Part shown: positions 1 through 6,712 of the stretch, piece by piece
How positions within the stretch are numbered: position 1 is the first letter of the stretch
Layout: every line of letters begins with the position of its first letter
From: JAUVZF01 sp035529015
GTDB taxonomy: Bacteria > Planctomycetota > Phycisphaerae > FEN-1346
NCBI GenBank assembly: GCA_035529015.1
Contig: DATKXP010000316.1
Location: 1 to 6,712, forward strand
Direction of reading: 5' to 3'
DNA: 6,712 bases
Notes under the pieces: generated by a model
Database searches by the model: none
What the model saw: the letters and a program-made list of their open reading frames with translations, nothing else
What the model was told of the DNA's origin: nothing
Program-made: the position numbers and the translations under genes

Positions 1-1
1 C

Positions 2-190
2 GAGACGGCGTATTCGCCGTGGCAGGGCGCCTGGACCACCATCGGCGGCACACCCTTCGCGTCGCAGACGCTGGTGGCCGCCGATGACGCCGCAACCTTT
101 CACGTACCGACCGACGGCGAAGACCCCCTCGCGTGGACCGCCCCGGCCTACGATGATGCCGACTGGCTGGATGAGATCGCCGAAGGCCAG
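2..190 (+). other. C-terminal end of an N-terminal beta module (residues 1-63)
   Basis: The window opens inside a module whose visible end holds HVPT (residues 34-37) followed by WTAPAYDDADW (45-55). The pattern VPT, then W-T-x-P-x-[FY]-D-D-x-x-W, recurs in planctomycete multidomain surface proteins just before an LTD and resembles the first strands of a galactose-binding-like sandwich. Only these first strands are present before LTD1 begins, so this may be a short linker-type module rather than a full domain. What precedes it cannot be seen. Confidence 0.45.
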
Positions 191-3100
191 GCAGGCCTCC
201 TCGTTACCGAGGTCTCGACCGGCCTCGCGCGATACGTCGAGATTCAGAACGTCTCGGACGACGTGATCGACACCACCGACTGGGCCGTGCTCGTGAATGA
301 CCCGTCGCTCGGTAGCCCGGACGACGTGCTCGCTACGGCGTGGCACCTGCCGCCTTCGGTCGCCGCCGGCCAGGTGCTCTACCAGACCGACGACCCCGGC
401 GAGGCCTACTGGGGCGCCACCATCCCATGGGACCCCGAAGGTCCCGGCTGGGCGATGATCCTCGATTCGGGCGGCACGGTCATGGACTTCGTCGCCTGGG
501 GATACACGGTGGGCGACATCGCCTCGCTCTCCATCGACTACGGCGGCTTCACCGACATTACCGTCGGCGAAGGGTGGGGCGGCGCCGGCGCCGACATCGG
601 AACCGCCGGAAGCGGCCCGCCCGCCGTCCAGTTCACCGCCTTCAACGACCATGTTGCAGGAACCGGCACGCACGCCAACGCCACCTCGTATGCGGCCAAC
701 GGCACGGTTTCGGGGCCCCTCAAGGACGTCGCGACCGGCGACGATACACCGGTCACGCTGGCGACCTCGGCAAGTGGGATCCATTATGGGGACAACGGCG
801 CCGCACCCGCCGCCGGCACCGACGCCTACACCGTCTTCGACGGGTACGTGGACTTCCGGACGGCCACGGAGAGCAGCATCGAGATTGCGGCTCTCGACGG
901 CGACTACTACACCCACACCTTCACGGGCCTCGATACCGGCCCCGACGTCACCTACAACTTCACGGGCACCGCCATCCGGGGCGACACCGGCTACACGGAT
1001 CGCTGGACGCTGGTGACTCTCGATGACGCCGATGGCGCGACGGCCGCCCACTCGAGCGGCCTCGGCGTGGTCGTTGTCAGCCCGAACCAGGTAGCGATCT
1101 GGACCGGGTACAACAGTGCAGCCGACCAGGGCTTTGTGGCTGCCTGGACGGACATCGACCCCGGGGCCGACGGCGATTTTTCCGTCATCTCCACCCAGTA
1201 CACCGGCCCCACTCCCGGCGTCGGATCGGGCACCGCCGACGGAACCAAGGGTTACGGCCTGGCCGGCATCCGGCTCGAAAACGTCGCACCCAGCGGGCCG
1301 CTTTCATTCCTGAAGCGTACCGGCAACCGCGACTCCGACGGCGCCGCCGACTTCGTCCGCAGCCCCACCGCGAGCAAGGGCGACCGGAATGCCGGCATGA
1401 CCGTGCCGTTCGGGACAATCACCCCCGTGGCGATGGGCCTCGGGTTCAGCACCGGGCCGTACGATGCCTACGTCGGGACCGACGTGGCCGACGCCATGAT
1501 GGATACCAGCGCGTCGCTGTGGACCCGCATCGAGTTTCAGGCGCCCGACCTTTCGACCTACGACGCCCTGAAACTGAGCATCCGGTACGACGACGGCTTC
1601 GCCGCCTACCTGAACGGCATCAAGGTGACCGAGAGGAACGCGCCGGCCGGCCTGGCTTGGGACAGTGCGGCCACGGGCGAGCACGCGGGCGACACGTTCG
1701 AGGATATCGACCTGGCTGACTACCTCGGCGACCTCAACGTGGGCGACAACGTTCTGGCCATTCACGGGCTGAACTACGGCGCCTCGGACACGGACTTCCT
1801 CATCCAGGCCGAACTGGCAGCCACGCGCGGCACGCCGGGGGCGGGCCTGACCCTTAGCCCCGGAATCAACCGCCTCACCGTCCAGGCGCTCGACGAAACC
1901 GGGGCGGAGGTCGAGCGAACCACCCTCGACGTCTGGTACGACACCGGCTCCATGACCGGCGTCTCCGGCACGCTCCCGGCCGGCACCACCACCTGGGCGG
2001 CCGCCGGCGGACCGTACCACGTCACGGCCAACGTGACCGTGCCGTCGGGGGCGACGCTCGTCATCGAACCCGGCGCCACCGTCTTCTTCGACGCCGGGAC
2101 GCAGATGACCGTGGCCGGCCGACTCGACGCCCGGGGCACCGCGCTGAATCACGTCCGGCTGACCTCGACGCCGGGCGCGGCCGAGTGGACGGGCCTCCGG
2201 TTCTCGGGCAGCCCCGCCGGCGCCAGCGAACTCGCCTACGTCGACATCGAGTACTCCGGCAACGGCTCGGAGTCGATCGAGGCGACCGGCGGCGCCAAGG
2301 TCCACCTCGACCACATCGTCTGGGACCACCACAACGCCATGTTCCTGGACTGGCACGACTCGTCCATCCAGTTGACGAACTCGGTTCTTCCGACCATCAG
2401 CACCGCGGAAGCCGTGCACTTCTGGGGGTTCCCCGCCGACGGGTACGCCCTGTTCGACGGAAACTGGTTCGGCGGGGCATCCGGGTACAACGACGTCATC
2501 GATCTGACGGGCGGCCAGCGGCCGGGCCCCATCGCCCGGTTCACCAACAACGTGTTCGCGGGGGGCGGCGACGACTGCCTCGACCTCGACGCCGCCGACG
2601 CCTACGTGGCCGGCAACCTCTTCATGAACGTCCACCAGGACGCCGACCGCGCCAGCAAGTCGTACTGCGTCGCCATTGGCACCGAGTACGGCGACCTCTC
2701 GCGAGTCACCGTCGCCGGAAACACCTTCTACGACGTCGACCACGCCCTGCTGTCGAAGGACGGCGGGTTCATCACCGCGGTGAATAACACCATTGTCAAC
2801 GTCAACAAGACCTACAGCGGCGCCACCACCGCGGTCGTCAGTTTCTTCGAGGATCGCTCCGGCCAGTGGCCGGGCGTCGGCGTCATCCTCGAAGGCAACA
2901 TCATCGTGGGCGCCGAGAACCTGTGGGAGAACCTCGACGGACTCAGCACCACCACCGTCGTGACGGCCAACCGCAACATCATCTACGACGTCGATTTCGG
3001 GACCTTCCCGGTGGGCGGCGTCGGCAACCTCGTCGAAAACCCGCGCCTGTGGAACACGACGAACGTCACCGACCCGTGGACGGACTTTGTTCTGCGCCCC

Positions 3101-6100
3101 GGGTCGCCCGCCATCGGCACGGGCCCGAACGGCGCCGACATGGGCGCCCTGGCGGGGTACCTGGCAACCGTCGCCGGCGAACCCAACACAACCACGTGGC
3201 AGGACACCGCCACCCTCACCGTCGGCGGGCCCGACATCTACGGCTACAAGTACCGCGTCATGAAGGACGGCGCCTGGCTCGGCGACTGGTCGGCCGAGGC
3301 GACGCTCGACTGGACCGTGCCGAACCACGCCGTCACGTCGCTCGTCCGAAACGGCTCGACCGCAACGGCCACCGTGCCGGGCCACGGCTTCTCCGAAGGC
3401 GACGTCATCGTCATCGAGGGCGCCGGCAGCCGCGAATACAAGGGCCCGTTCACCATCAGCAACGTGACGGCCAACACCTTCGACTACACCGTCACGGGCA
3501 GCCCGACGAGCCCCGCGTCCGGCACCATCGTCTGCTGGAAGCCGCAGGCCGCGCCTGCCGTGCCGCCCATTGAACTCACGGCCCTGGCGCCCGGCCAGTA
3601 CACCGTGTTCGTCGTCACGAGGAACTCGGCCGGCTTCTGGCAGGGCGAGGCCGACGCCACCGCCTCGCGCACGTGGACCGTTGACCCGGCCTTCGCGCAA
3701 CTGCGGATCAACGAGGTCCTGGCCGACAACGAGACGGCCCTTCCGGTGGGCGGGCTGTACTACCCCGACGCCGTCGAGTTGTACTACGACGCGGCCCCCG
3801 GCTCACCTGCCCTCAGCCTGACGGGTTACGGCCTGACGGACAACGACCTGATTCCCGGCAAGTTCACCTTCGGCCCGGGCGCGTCGATCGCGGCGGGCCA
3901 GCACCTGGTCCTCTACGCCGACACCGACCCCGGCGGAGTGGGCGGCACGTGGCTGGGCTTCGGCATCAAGGCCGAGGGCGACGACGTGTGGCTGTACGCG
4001 CCCGGCGGCGTGACGGTGGTGGACTCGGTCGCCTTCGGCATTCAACTCGCCGACCGCGCCATCGGCCGCGCCGGCCCCGACGCCGCCTGGACCCTGACCG
4101 ACCCGACCTTCGGCGCCGCCAACCAGGCCACCCGCACCGGCGACGCCCAGACGCTGTGCATCAACGAGTGGCTCGCCGACGGCGAGGTGCTCTTTGTCAA
4201 CGACTTCGTCGAACTCTACAACGCCGACCCGCTGCCGGTGCGTCTGGGCGGGCTGTACCTGTCGGATAGCCCGGGGCCCGTGCCGGACCTGTACCAGGTG
4301 CCGGCCCTGAGTTTCGCCGAAGGCGGCGCGATGGCCGTCTTTACGGCCGACAACGATCCCGGCCAGGGCGCCGACCACGTCAATTTCGCCGTCTCGCCGT
4401 TCCAGGGCCTGCTCGGCCTCTTCGACGCCGACCTGGGGCCCATCGACCAGGTCTACTACACGCCGCAGACGGCGGACGTCTCCTACGGCCGCACGCCCGA
4501 CGGAGCCGACGCCTACGCCTTCTTCCGCCTGCCGACGCCCGGCGTGGCCAACCCGGCCGACCCGACCGGCGTGACCACCGAGGTGAACCTCCTCGGCTAC
4601 ACCGACACGTGGCACTACGAGGAGTCGGGCTTCGACCTGGGAACCATCTGGTACGGCACGGGATACGATCCGGCCAGTCCCGGCGACGGGTCGCTCTGGA
4701 AGACGGGCGCGGCCGTCCTCTACATCGAGAGCGACGCCCTGCCCAACGAGCCGGGCACCGGTTCGCCGCTCCCCAAAAACACCCTGCTGGCGGACCGCGG
4801 CGACGGCAGGCCGTACAACACCTACTACTTCCGCATTTCCTTCGACCTGGGCGCCACCGACCCGGACGACGTCGTCGCCCTGAACCTCAACACGCTCGTT
4901 GACGACGGTGCCGTGCTGTACCTGAACGGCCAGGAACTTCGCCGCATCGCCATGCGCGACCCGTGGCCGACGGCCATCAACTTCGGCAGCATGGCTTCCC
5001 GGTCGGGCGAGGTCGTGTTCGAGTCGTTCGTCATCGACACCGATACCCTCAGCCCGGGGCAACTCGTGGCCGGCGAGAACCTCCTGGCCGTCGAGGTGCA
5101 CCAGGGCTCGGCCAACTCCAGCGACGTCGTCTGGGCCATGAACCTCACCGCCACCGTCCACACCACGTCGGAGGAAGACCCGCTCGAGCCGCTCTACAAC
5201 CTGCTCGACGACCTGCGCATCACCGAGATCATGTACGACCCGCAGGGCGGCAAGGACTACGAGTTCATCGAACTCCAGAACACCGGCACCGGAGACCTCG
5301 ACCTGACGGGCATGCGGCTGCGGGGCGGCGTGGACTTCACCTTTCCCGCGATGACGCTGCCCGCCGGCCAGTACGTCGTCGTCGTCGCCGACCTCGCCGA
5401 CTTCGAGTACCGCTACGGCTCCGCCGTCAACGTGGCCGGCCAGTGGGACGGCGCCCTCGACAACGACGGCGAGGAAGTGATCCTGCGGCTGCCCGATCCG
5501 TACGATGCGGCGGTCCTGCGGTTCGACTACGACAACGACTGGTACGCGCCGCTGACCGACGGCGACGGCCTGAGCCTGAACATCCTCGACCCGCTGGCGC
5601 ACCGGCGGACGTGGGACGAGCGCGGCTCGTGGCGCCCCTCGGGCGTCCTGCACGGGTCGCCCGGCGCCGCCGACCCGGCGCCGGAGTACCCCGTCGGCGC
5701 CCTCGTCATCAACGAGGTCCTCGCGCACCAGGACCAGCCCACCGGCGACTGGATCGAGATCTACAACAACTACAGCCAGCCCATCGACCTGGCCGGCTGG
5801 TTCCTCAGCGACGACAGCGCCGCCCTGACCCAGTACGAGATCACCGAAACCGCCCCCGGCGACAAGGTCCTCCAGCCCGGCCAGTACATGGTATTTACTG
5901 AGACCGATGATTTCGGCGCCGCCTTCGCCCTGAGCGAGCACGGCGACGACGTCTGGCTCTCGTCGCCCTCGGGCGACTACGTCGAGTCGGCCGTCTTCGG
6001 CGCGAGCGACAACGCCGTCACTCTGGGCCGATACACCACGAGCACCGGCGCGGTCCATTTCGTCGCGCTGAGCGCCCCCACGGCCGGGTACCTCAACGCC

Positions 6101-6712
6101 TACCCGAAGGTCGGGCCCGTCGTTATCAGCGAGATCATGTATCACCCCGTGGACGGCCAGGACGAATTCGTCGAACTGTACAATATCAGCGGCGCCGACG
6201 TGCCGCTCTACGACCCGGCCTACCCCGACCGCACATGGCGGTTTACCGAAGGGTTCGACCTCGCCTTCCCCATGGGCGTGATGCTTCCCGCCGGCGGATA
6301 CCTCCTCGTCACGCAGTCGGGCCCGGCGGCGTTCCGCACCAAGTTCGGCATCGACCCGTCGGTCCCCATCTACGGGCCCTTCGAGAACCTGACCGCACTC
6401 GAAAACGACGGCGAGACGATCGAACTCTCGAAGCCCGGCGGAACCGAATGGGTCGAGGTGGAGCCCGGCGTATGGCAGGAGGTCGTACGGTACATCCAGG
6501 TGGACTCGGTGGACTACAGCGACGGCAGCGCGGTCGGCGACCCGTGGCCGACCGACCCCGACGGCAACGGGCCGTCGCTCGAACGGGTGACGCTCGGCGA
6601 GTACGGCGACGACCCGGTGAACTGGACGGCGAGCCCGGCCGCCGACGGGTCGCCCGGCCAGGACAACTCAACCGCCCCGGCCCGCGTCACGGGCGTCGCC
6701 CTGAATCCGCAC
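2..6712 (+). CDS. Giant multidomain secreted/surface protein with six lamin-tail-like domains and a parallel beta-helix (partial, both ends missing)
   Basis: The frame is open for all 2237 codons, with coherent protein domains from end to end, so both start and stop lie outside. Domain order: truncated beta module, LTD1 with an inserted module, galactose-binding-like sandwich, Ig-like linker, right-handed beta-helix, Fn3-like sandwich with an inserted module, LTD2, LTD3, second galactose-binding-like sandwich, LTD4, LTD5, LTD6. Composition is acidic and Gly/Ala/Thr-rich, with few Lys and four Cys (residues 859, 1178 and 1386, and one near 890), as expected for an exported protein. Signal peptide and any C-terminal anchor, dockerin or sorting motif would be outside the window. 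Codon use is strongly GC-ending; TTA and CTA were not seen in frame and TCA only three times. Family knowledge: such LTD plus beta-helix proteins are typical of Planctomycetota and often accompany CotH-like domains; no CotH region is visible here. Inference: binding or adhesion at the cell surface. No enzymatic activity is assigned. Confidence 0.95.
191..1411 (+). other. Lamin-tail-like domain 1 (LTD1, residues 64-470), interrupted by an insertion
   Basis: LTD1 opens with LLVTEVS (66-72), the usual first strand, then RYVEIQNVS (77-85) with the family's E-[LI]-x-N core, then DTTDWAVLVND. The middle part holds GWAMILDSGG and DFVAWGY, matching the later strands of an LTD. After GWGGAG (191-196) the fold is left, and its last piece returns at FLKRTGNRDSDGAADF (436-451), ending near residue 470 with a Gly-x-x-Asn-Ala-Gly stretch typical of an LTD end. 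The lamin tail fold is an Ig-like beta-sandwich. In bacteria it is found in secreted or surface proteins and is thought to mediate binding. The ligand is unknown. Confidence 0.75.
629..1288 (+). other. Roughly 220-residue module inserted in LTD1 (residues 210-429)
   Basis: This segment starts with FTAFNDHVAG (211-220) and ends with GLAGIRLENVA (419-429). Inside are GDDTPVTLATSASGIHYG, YTVFDGYVDF, YYTHTFTGLDTG, a DRWTLVTLDDAD strand followed by AAHSSG, then QVAIWTGYNS, WTDIDPGADGDFSVISTQY and DGTKGYGLAGIRL. The alternating strands and the DPGADGDFSV stretch suggest one beta-sandwich. I recall similar segments in planctomycete and verrucomicrobial secreted proteins, often as free-standing domains, but cannot name a family. 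It sits between two strands of LTD1 rather than between domains. Function is unknown; carbohydrate or surface binding is a guess. Confidence 0.55.
1433..1825 (+). other. Galactose-binding-like beta-sandwich 1 (residues 478-608)
   Basis: The diagnostic strands are SLWTRIEFQAPD, then SIRYDDGFAAYLNGIKV with YDDGF at 529-533 and YLNG at 536-539, then NVLAIHGLN (583-591) and FLIQAEL near the end. The pattern D-D-G-x-x-x-Y-[LV]-N-G, followed some 45 residues later by N-x-L-A-[IV]-x, is characteristic of galactose-binding-like modules in planctomycete CotH/LTD proteins. Such sandwiches usually bind sugars; no ligand residues can be picked out with confidence. It joins LTD1 to the beta-helix through a short Ig-like linker. 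Confidence 0.7.
1826..1957 (+). other. Short Ig-like linker ending in VWYD (residues 609-652)
   Basis: About 44 residues with LSPGINRLTVQALDETG followed by ERTTLDVWYDTG (VWYD at 644-647). The layout, L-x-P-G-x-N-R-[LV]-x-V-x-x-x-D then [IL]-D-[VI]-W-Y-D, looks like the last strands of an Ig-like or chitobiase-C-terminal-like fold. It leads directly into the first strand of the beta-helix. In related proteins this element commonly sits at this junction; that is from memory. Confidence 0.5.
1958..3151 (+). other. Right-handed parallel beta-helix (residues 653-1050)
   Basis: The entry is marked by ATLVIEPGATVFFD (684-697), then a strand with V-A-G-x-L-x-A-x-G, the usual N-terminal cap and first rungs. 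The body has repeated short strands with asparagines at turn positions: N850, N872, N907, N929, N966 and N992. A GGDDCLDLD turn spans 855-863. The exit is LRPGSPAIGTGPNGADMGAL (1031-1050), the familiar S-P-A-I-x-x-G ... D-x-G ending of beta-helix proteins. Parallel beta-helices include polysaccharide lyases, polygalacturonases and epimerases, but also many non-catalytic surface proteins. No complete catalytic set is recognised, so carbohydrate binding or a structural role is at least as likely as hydrolysis or lysis. Confidence 0.8.
3167..3682 (+). other. Fn3-like sandwich interrupted by an insertion (residues 1056-1227)
   Basis: The first half holds ATLTVGGPDIYGYKYRVMKDGAWLGDWS, with the Y-x-Y-R and W-S-x-E features of sandwiches that follow beta-helices in these proteins. 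The second half resumes at IELTALAPGQYTVFVVTRNSAG and ends with TASRTWTV. These halves fit together as one Fn3- or Ig-like domain: L-x-x-L-x-x-G-x-Y-x-[VF] followed by x-x-N-S-A-G is the last hairpin. Between them lies a foreign segment (1110-1180). The domain probably acts as a spacer before the LTD array. Confidence 0.55.
3329..3541 (+). other. Small beta module inserted in the Fn3-like sandwich, FCCH-like (residues 1110-1180)
   Basis: About 70 residues, starting AVTSLVRNGSTATATVPG, with HGFSEGDVIVIEGAG (HGFSEGD at 1128-1134), then YKGPFTISNVTANTFDYTV, and closing with SGTIVCWKP (Cys1178). The scheme [IV]-T-S-L-x-R-x-G ... A-T, then H-G-F-x-x-G-D-x-[VI]-x-I-x-G-A, then a G-x-F-x-I ... T-F-x-Y-x-V hairpin, matches a small module seen repeatedly in phage tail and bacterial surface proteins, sometimes labelled as resembling the first catalytic half (FCCH) domain of ubiquitin-activating enzymes. 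That name reflects fold similarity only and implies no ubiquitin chemistry. The function here is unknown. Confidence 0.5.
3698..4129 (+). other. Lamin-tail-like domain 2 (LTD2, residues 1233-1376)
   Basis: It begins QLRINEVLADN (1233-1243), followed by DAVELYYD (1256-1263), which keeps the E-L core but has Tyr-Asp where most copies have Tyr-Asn. It continues with LTGYGLTDND, a PGKFTF strand, AGQHLVLYADTDPGG, LGFGIKAEGDDVWLY and VVDSVAFG, and ends PTFGAAN. This is the short subtype shared with LTD3 and LTD5. LTD2 and LTD3 are adjacent, separated by about eight residues. Confidence 0.8.
4151..4558 (+). other. Lamin-tail-like domain 3 (LTD3, residues 1384-1519)
   Basis: It begins TLCINEWLADG (1384-1394), unusual in having a Cys at 1386 in the first strand. 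DFVELYN (1401-1407) and GGLYLSD (1416-1422) are canonical. It continues with AVFTADNDPGQG, then a strand with LLGLFDADLGPIDQVYY, YGRTPDG, and ends LPTPGVAN. It belongs to the short subtype. It lacks the clear L-G-F-x-[IL] and G-D-D-V-W strand seen in LTD2 and LTD5, having NFAVSPFQGLLGLFD instead, so it is the more diverged of the three. Confidence 0.8.
4580..5167 (+). other. Galactose-binding-like beta-sandwich 2 (residues 1527-1722)
   Basis: This larger copy opens with WHYEESGFDLGTIWYGTGYD. After a long loop it holds TYYFRISFDLG, then LVDDGAVLYLNGQELRR (1632-1648), repeating the D-D-G-x-x-x-Y-L-N-G core of the first copy, and finally NLLAVEVHQ (1693-1701) plus VWAMNLTATV. N-x-L-A-V-E-V-H-Q followed by x-x-x-S-S-D is the standard last hairpin of this family. 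It is about 65 residues longer than copy 1, largely before the first core strand. It separates LTD3 from LTD4; a sugar ligand is likely for the family but is not shown here. Confidence 0.75.
5213..5674 (+). other. Lamin-tail-like domain 4 (LTD4, residues 1738-1891)
   Basis: It begins LRITEIMYDP (1738-1747), then YEFIELQNTG (1753-1762). The strands VDFTFPAMTLPAGQYVVVVA and DNDGEEVILRL follow, and the domain closes with YAPLTDGDGLSL, the WDERGSWRPS element and GSPGAAD. This is the long subtype, with [IV]-x-E-I-M-Y-[DH]-P at the start and a W-x-P-S-x-x-x-x-G-S-P-G close, shared with LTD6. A short acidic linker (residues 1723-1737) joins it to the preceding sandwich. Confidence 0.85.
5699..6100 (+). 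other. Lamin-tail-like domain 5 (LTD5, residues 1900-2033)
   Basis: It begins ALVINEVLAHQDQ (1900-1912), then DWIEIYNN (1916-1923) and LAGWFLSDD (1930-1938). Later strands are LQPGQYMVFTETDDFG, ALSEHGDDVWLSSPSG and YVESAVFGAS, and it closes with SAPTAGYLN. Short subtype, closest in layout to LTD2, with which it shares a G-D-D-V-W-L strand. It follows LTD4 by about eight residues and precedes LTD6 by about six, so LTD4-LTD5-LTD6 form a compact triple. Confidence 0.85.
6119..6667 (+). other. Lamin-tail-like domain 6 (LTD6, residues 2040-2222)
   Basis: It begins VVISEIMYHP (2040-2049), then DEFVELYNISG (2054-2064), AFPMGVMLPAGGYLLV and ENDGETIELSKPGG. A strand VDSVDY leads to DPWPTDPDGNGPSLERV, and the close is VNWTASPAADGSPGQDN. 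Long subtype, like LTD4 but about 30 residues longer, mainly from a hairpin of the type EWVEVEPGVWQEVVRYIQ before VDSVDY. The remaining residues, TAPARVTGVALNP plus a His, look like the start of the next module, cut by the window edge. Confidence 0.85.

Noticed and set aside
340..1026. 228-codon + strand frame offset from the gene, and similar Arg/His/Pro-rich frames at 2185-2787, 2866-3573 and 4963-5901
   Set aside because: These products are Arg/Pro/His-rich, typical of out-of-frame reading of high-GC DNA, and overlap the domain-bearing frame completely.
2561..2587. Polygalacturonase (GH28) assignment for the beta-helix
   Set aside because: Only a DDC-like turn is present; the remaining conserved GH28 motifs were not seen, so an enzyme name would be over-calling.
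3329..3541. Ubiquitin-like pathway component because of the FCCH-like module
   Set aside because: The resemblance is to a small beta fold also common in phage tail and surface proteins; no adenylation or catalytic Cys domain is present.
1304..3700. 798-codon open frame on the - strand
   Set aside because: It is in codon register with the sense gene, its product is Gly/Val/Asp/Arg-rich low-complexity sequence with no recognisable domain, and its end is explained by a sense TCA codon. The sense strand holds well-formed domains over the same bases.
5375..5386. Four GTC codons in a row
   Set aside because: Encodes the Val run in a normal LTD4 beta-strand; too short to be a meaningful microsatellite.
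3803..6145. 780-codon open frame on the - strand
   Set aside because: Same reasoning: complement of GC-ending codons, repetitive V/G/D/R composition, no domain, while LTD2 to LTD6 are readable on the + strand.
2..6712. Phage tail or mobile-element origin
   Set aside because: No integrase, transposase, terminal repeats or phage structural neighbours are present; the one tail-like module is isolated within an otherwise planctomycete-type surface protein.

Overview
The whole 6712-base window lies inside one protein-coding gene on the + strand. Frame 2 (codons starting at bases 2, 5, 8 ...) reads from the first base pair to the last without a stop: 2237 codons, neither start nor stop visible. 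I see no RNA gene, promoter, ribosome binding site, terminator, mobile element, CRISPR array or intergenic space. All other long reading frames, including two of about 2.4 kb on the - strand, are shadows of this frame and its strongly GC-ending codon use. Residue n below corresponds to bases 3n-1 to 3n+1.

The product is a fragment of a giant, multidomain, all-beta and very acidic (Asp/Gly/Ala/Thr-rich, Lys-poor, only four Cys seen) protein of the kind secreted or displayed on the cell surface. In order it holds: the end of a substrate-binding-like beta module (residues 1-63); a first lamin-tail-like domain (LTD, 64-470) split by a roughly 220-residue insertion (210-429); a galactose-binding-like sandwich (478-608); a short Ig-like linker ending in VWYD (609-652); a right-handed parallel beta-helix (653-1050); an Fn3-like sandwich (1056-1227), itself split by a roughly 70-residue insertion (1110-1180); LTD2 (1233-1376); LTD3 (1384-1519); a second galactose-binding-like sandwich (1527-1722); LTD4 (1738-1891); LTD5 (1900-2033); LTD6 (2040-2222); and the start of a following segment.

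The combination of many LTDs, galactose-binding-like modules and a beta-helix in one very long protein, together with high G+C, fits a Planctomycetota bacterium best (possibly a related PVC lineage). This is from memory of family architectures, not a search. Related proteins often also carry a CotH kinase domain and a C-terminal sorting signal or dockerin; none is visible here and either may lie outside the window. No catalytic function can be assigned. The likeliest role is adhesion or binding to polysaccharide, extracellular matrix or DNA at the cell surface.

The points most worth a second look are the two nested domain insertions (a module placed inside another beta-sandwich rather than beside it), the six LTDs falling into three visible subtypes in a non-tandem order, and the asparagine ladder and GGDDCLDLD turn of the beta-helix.
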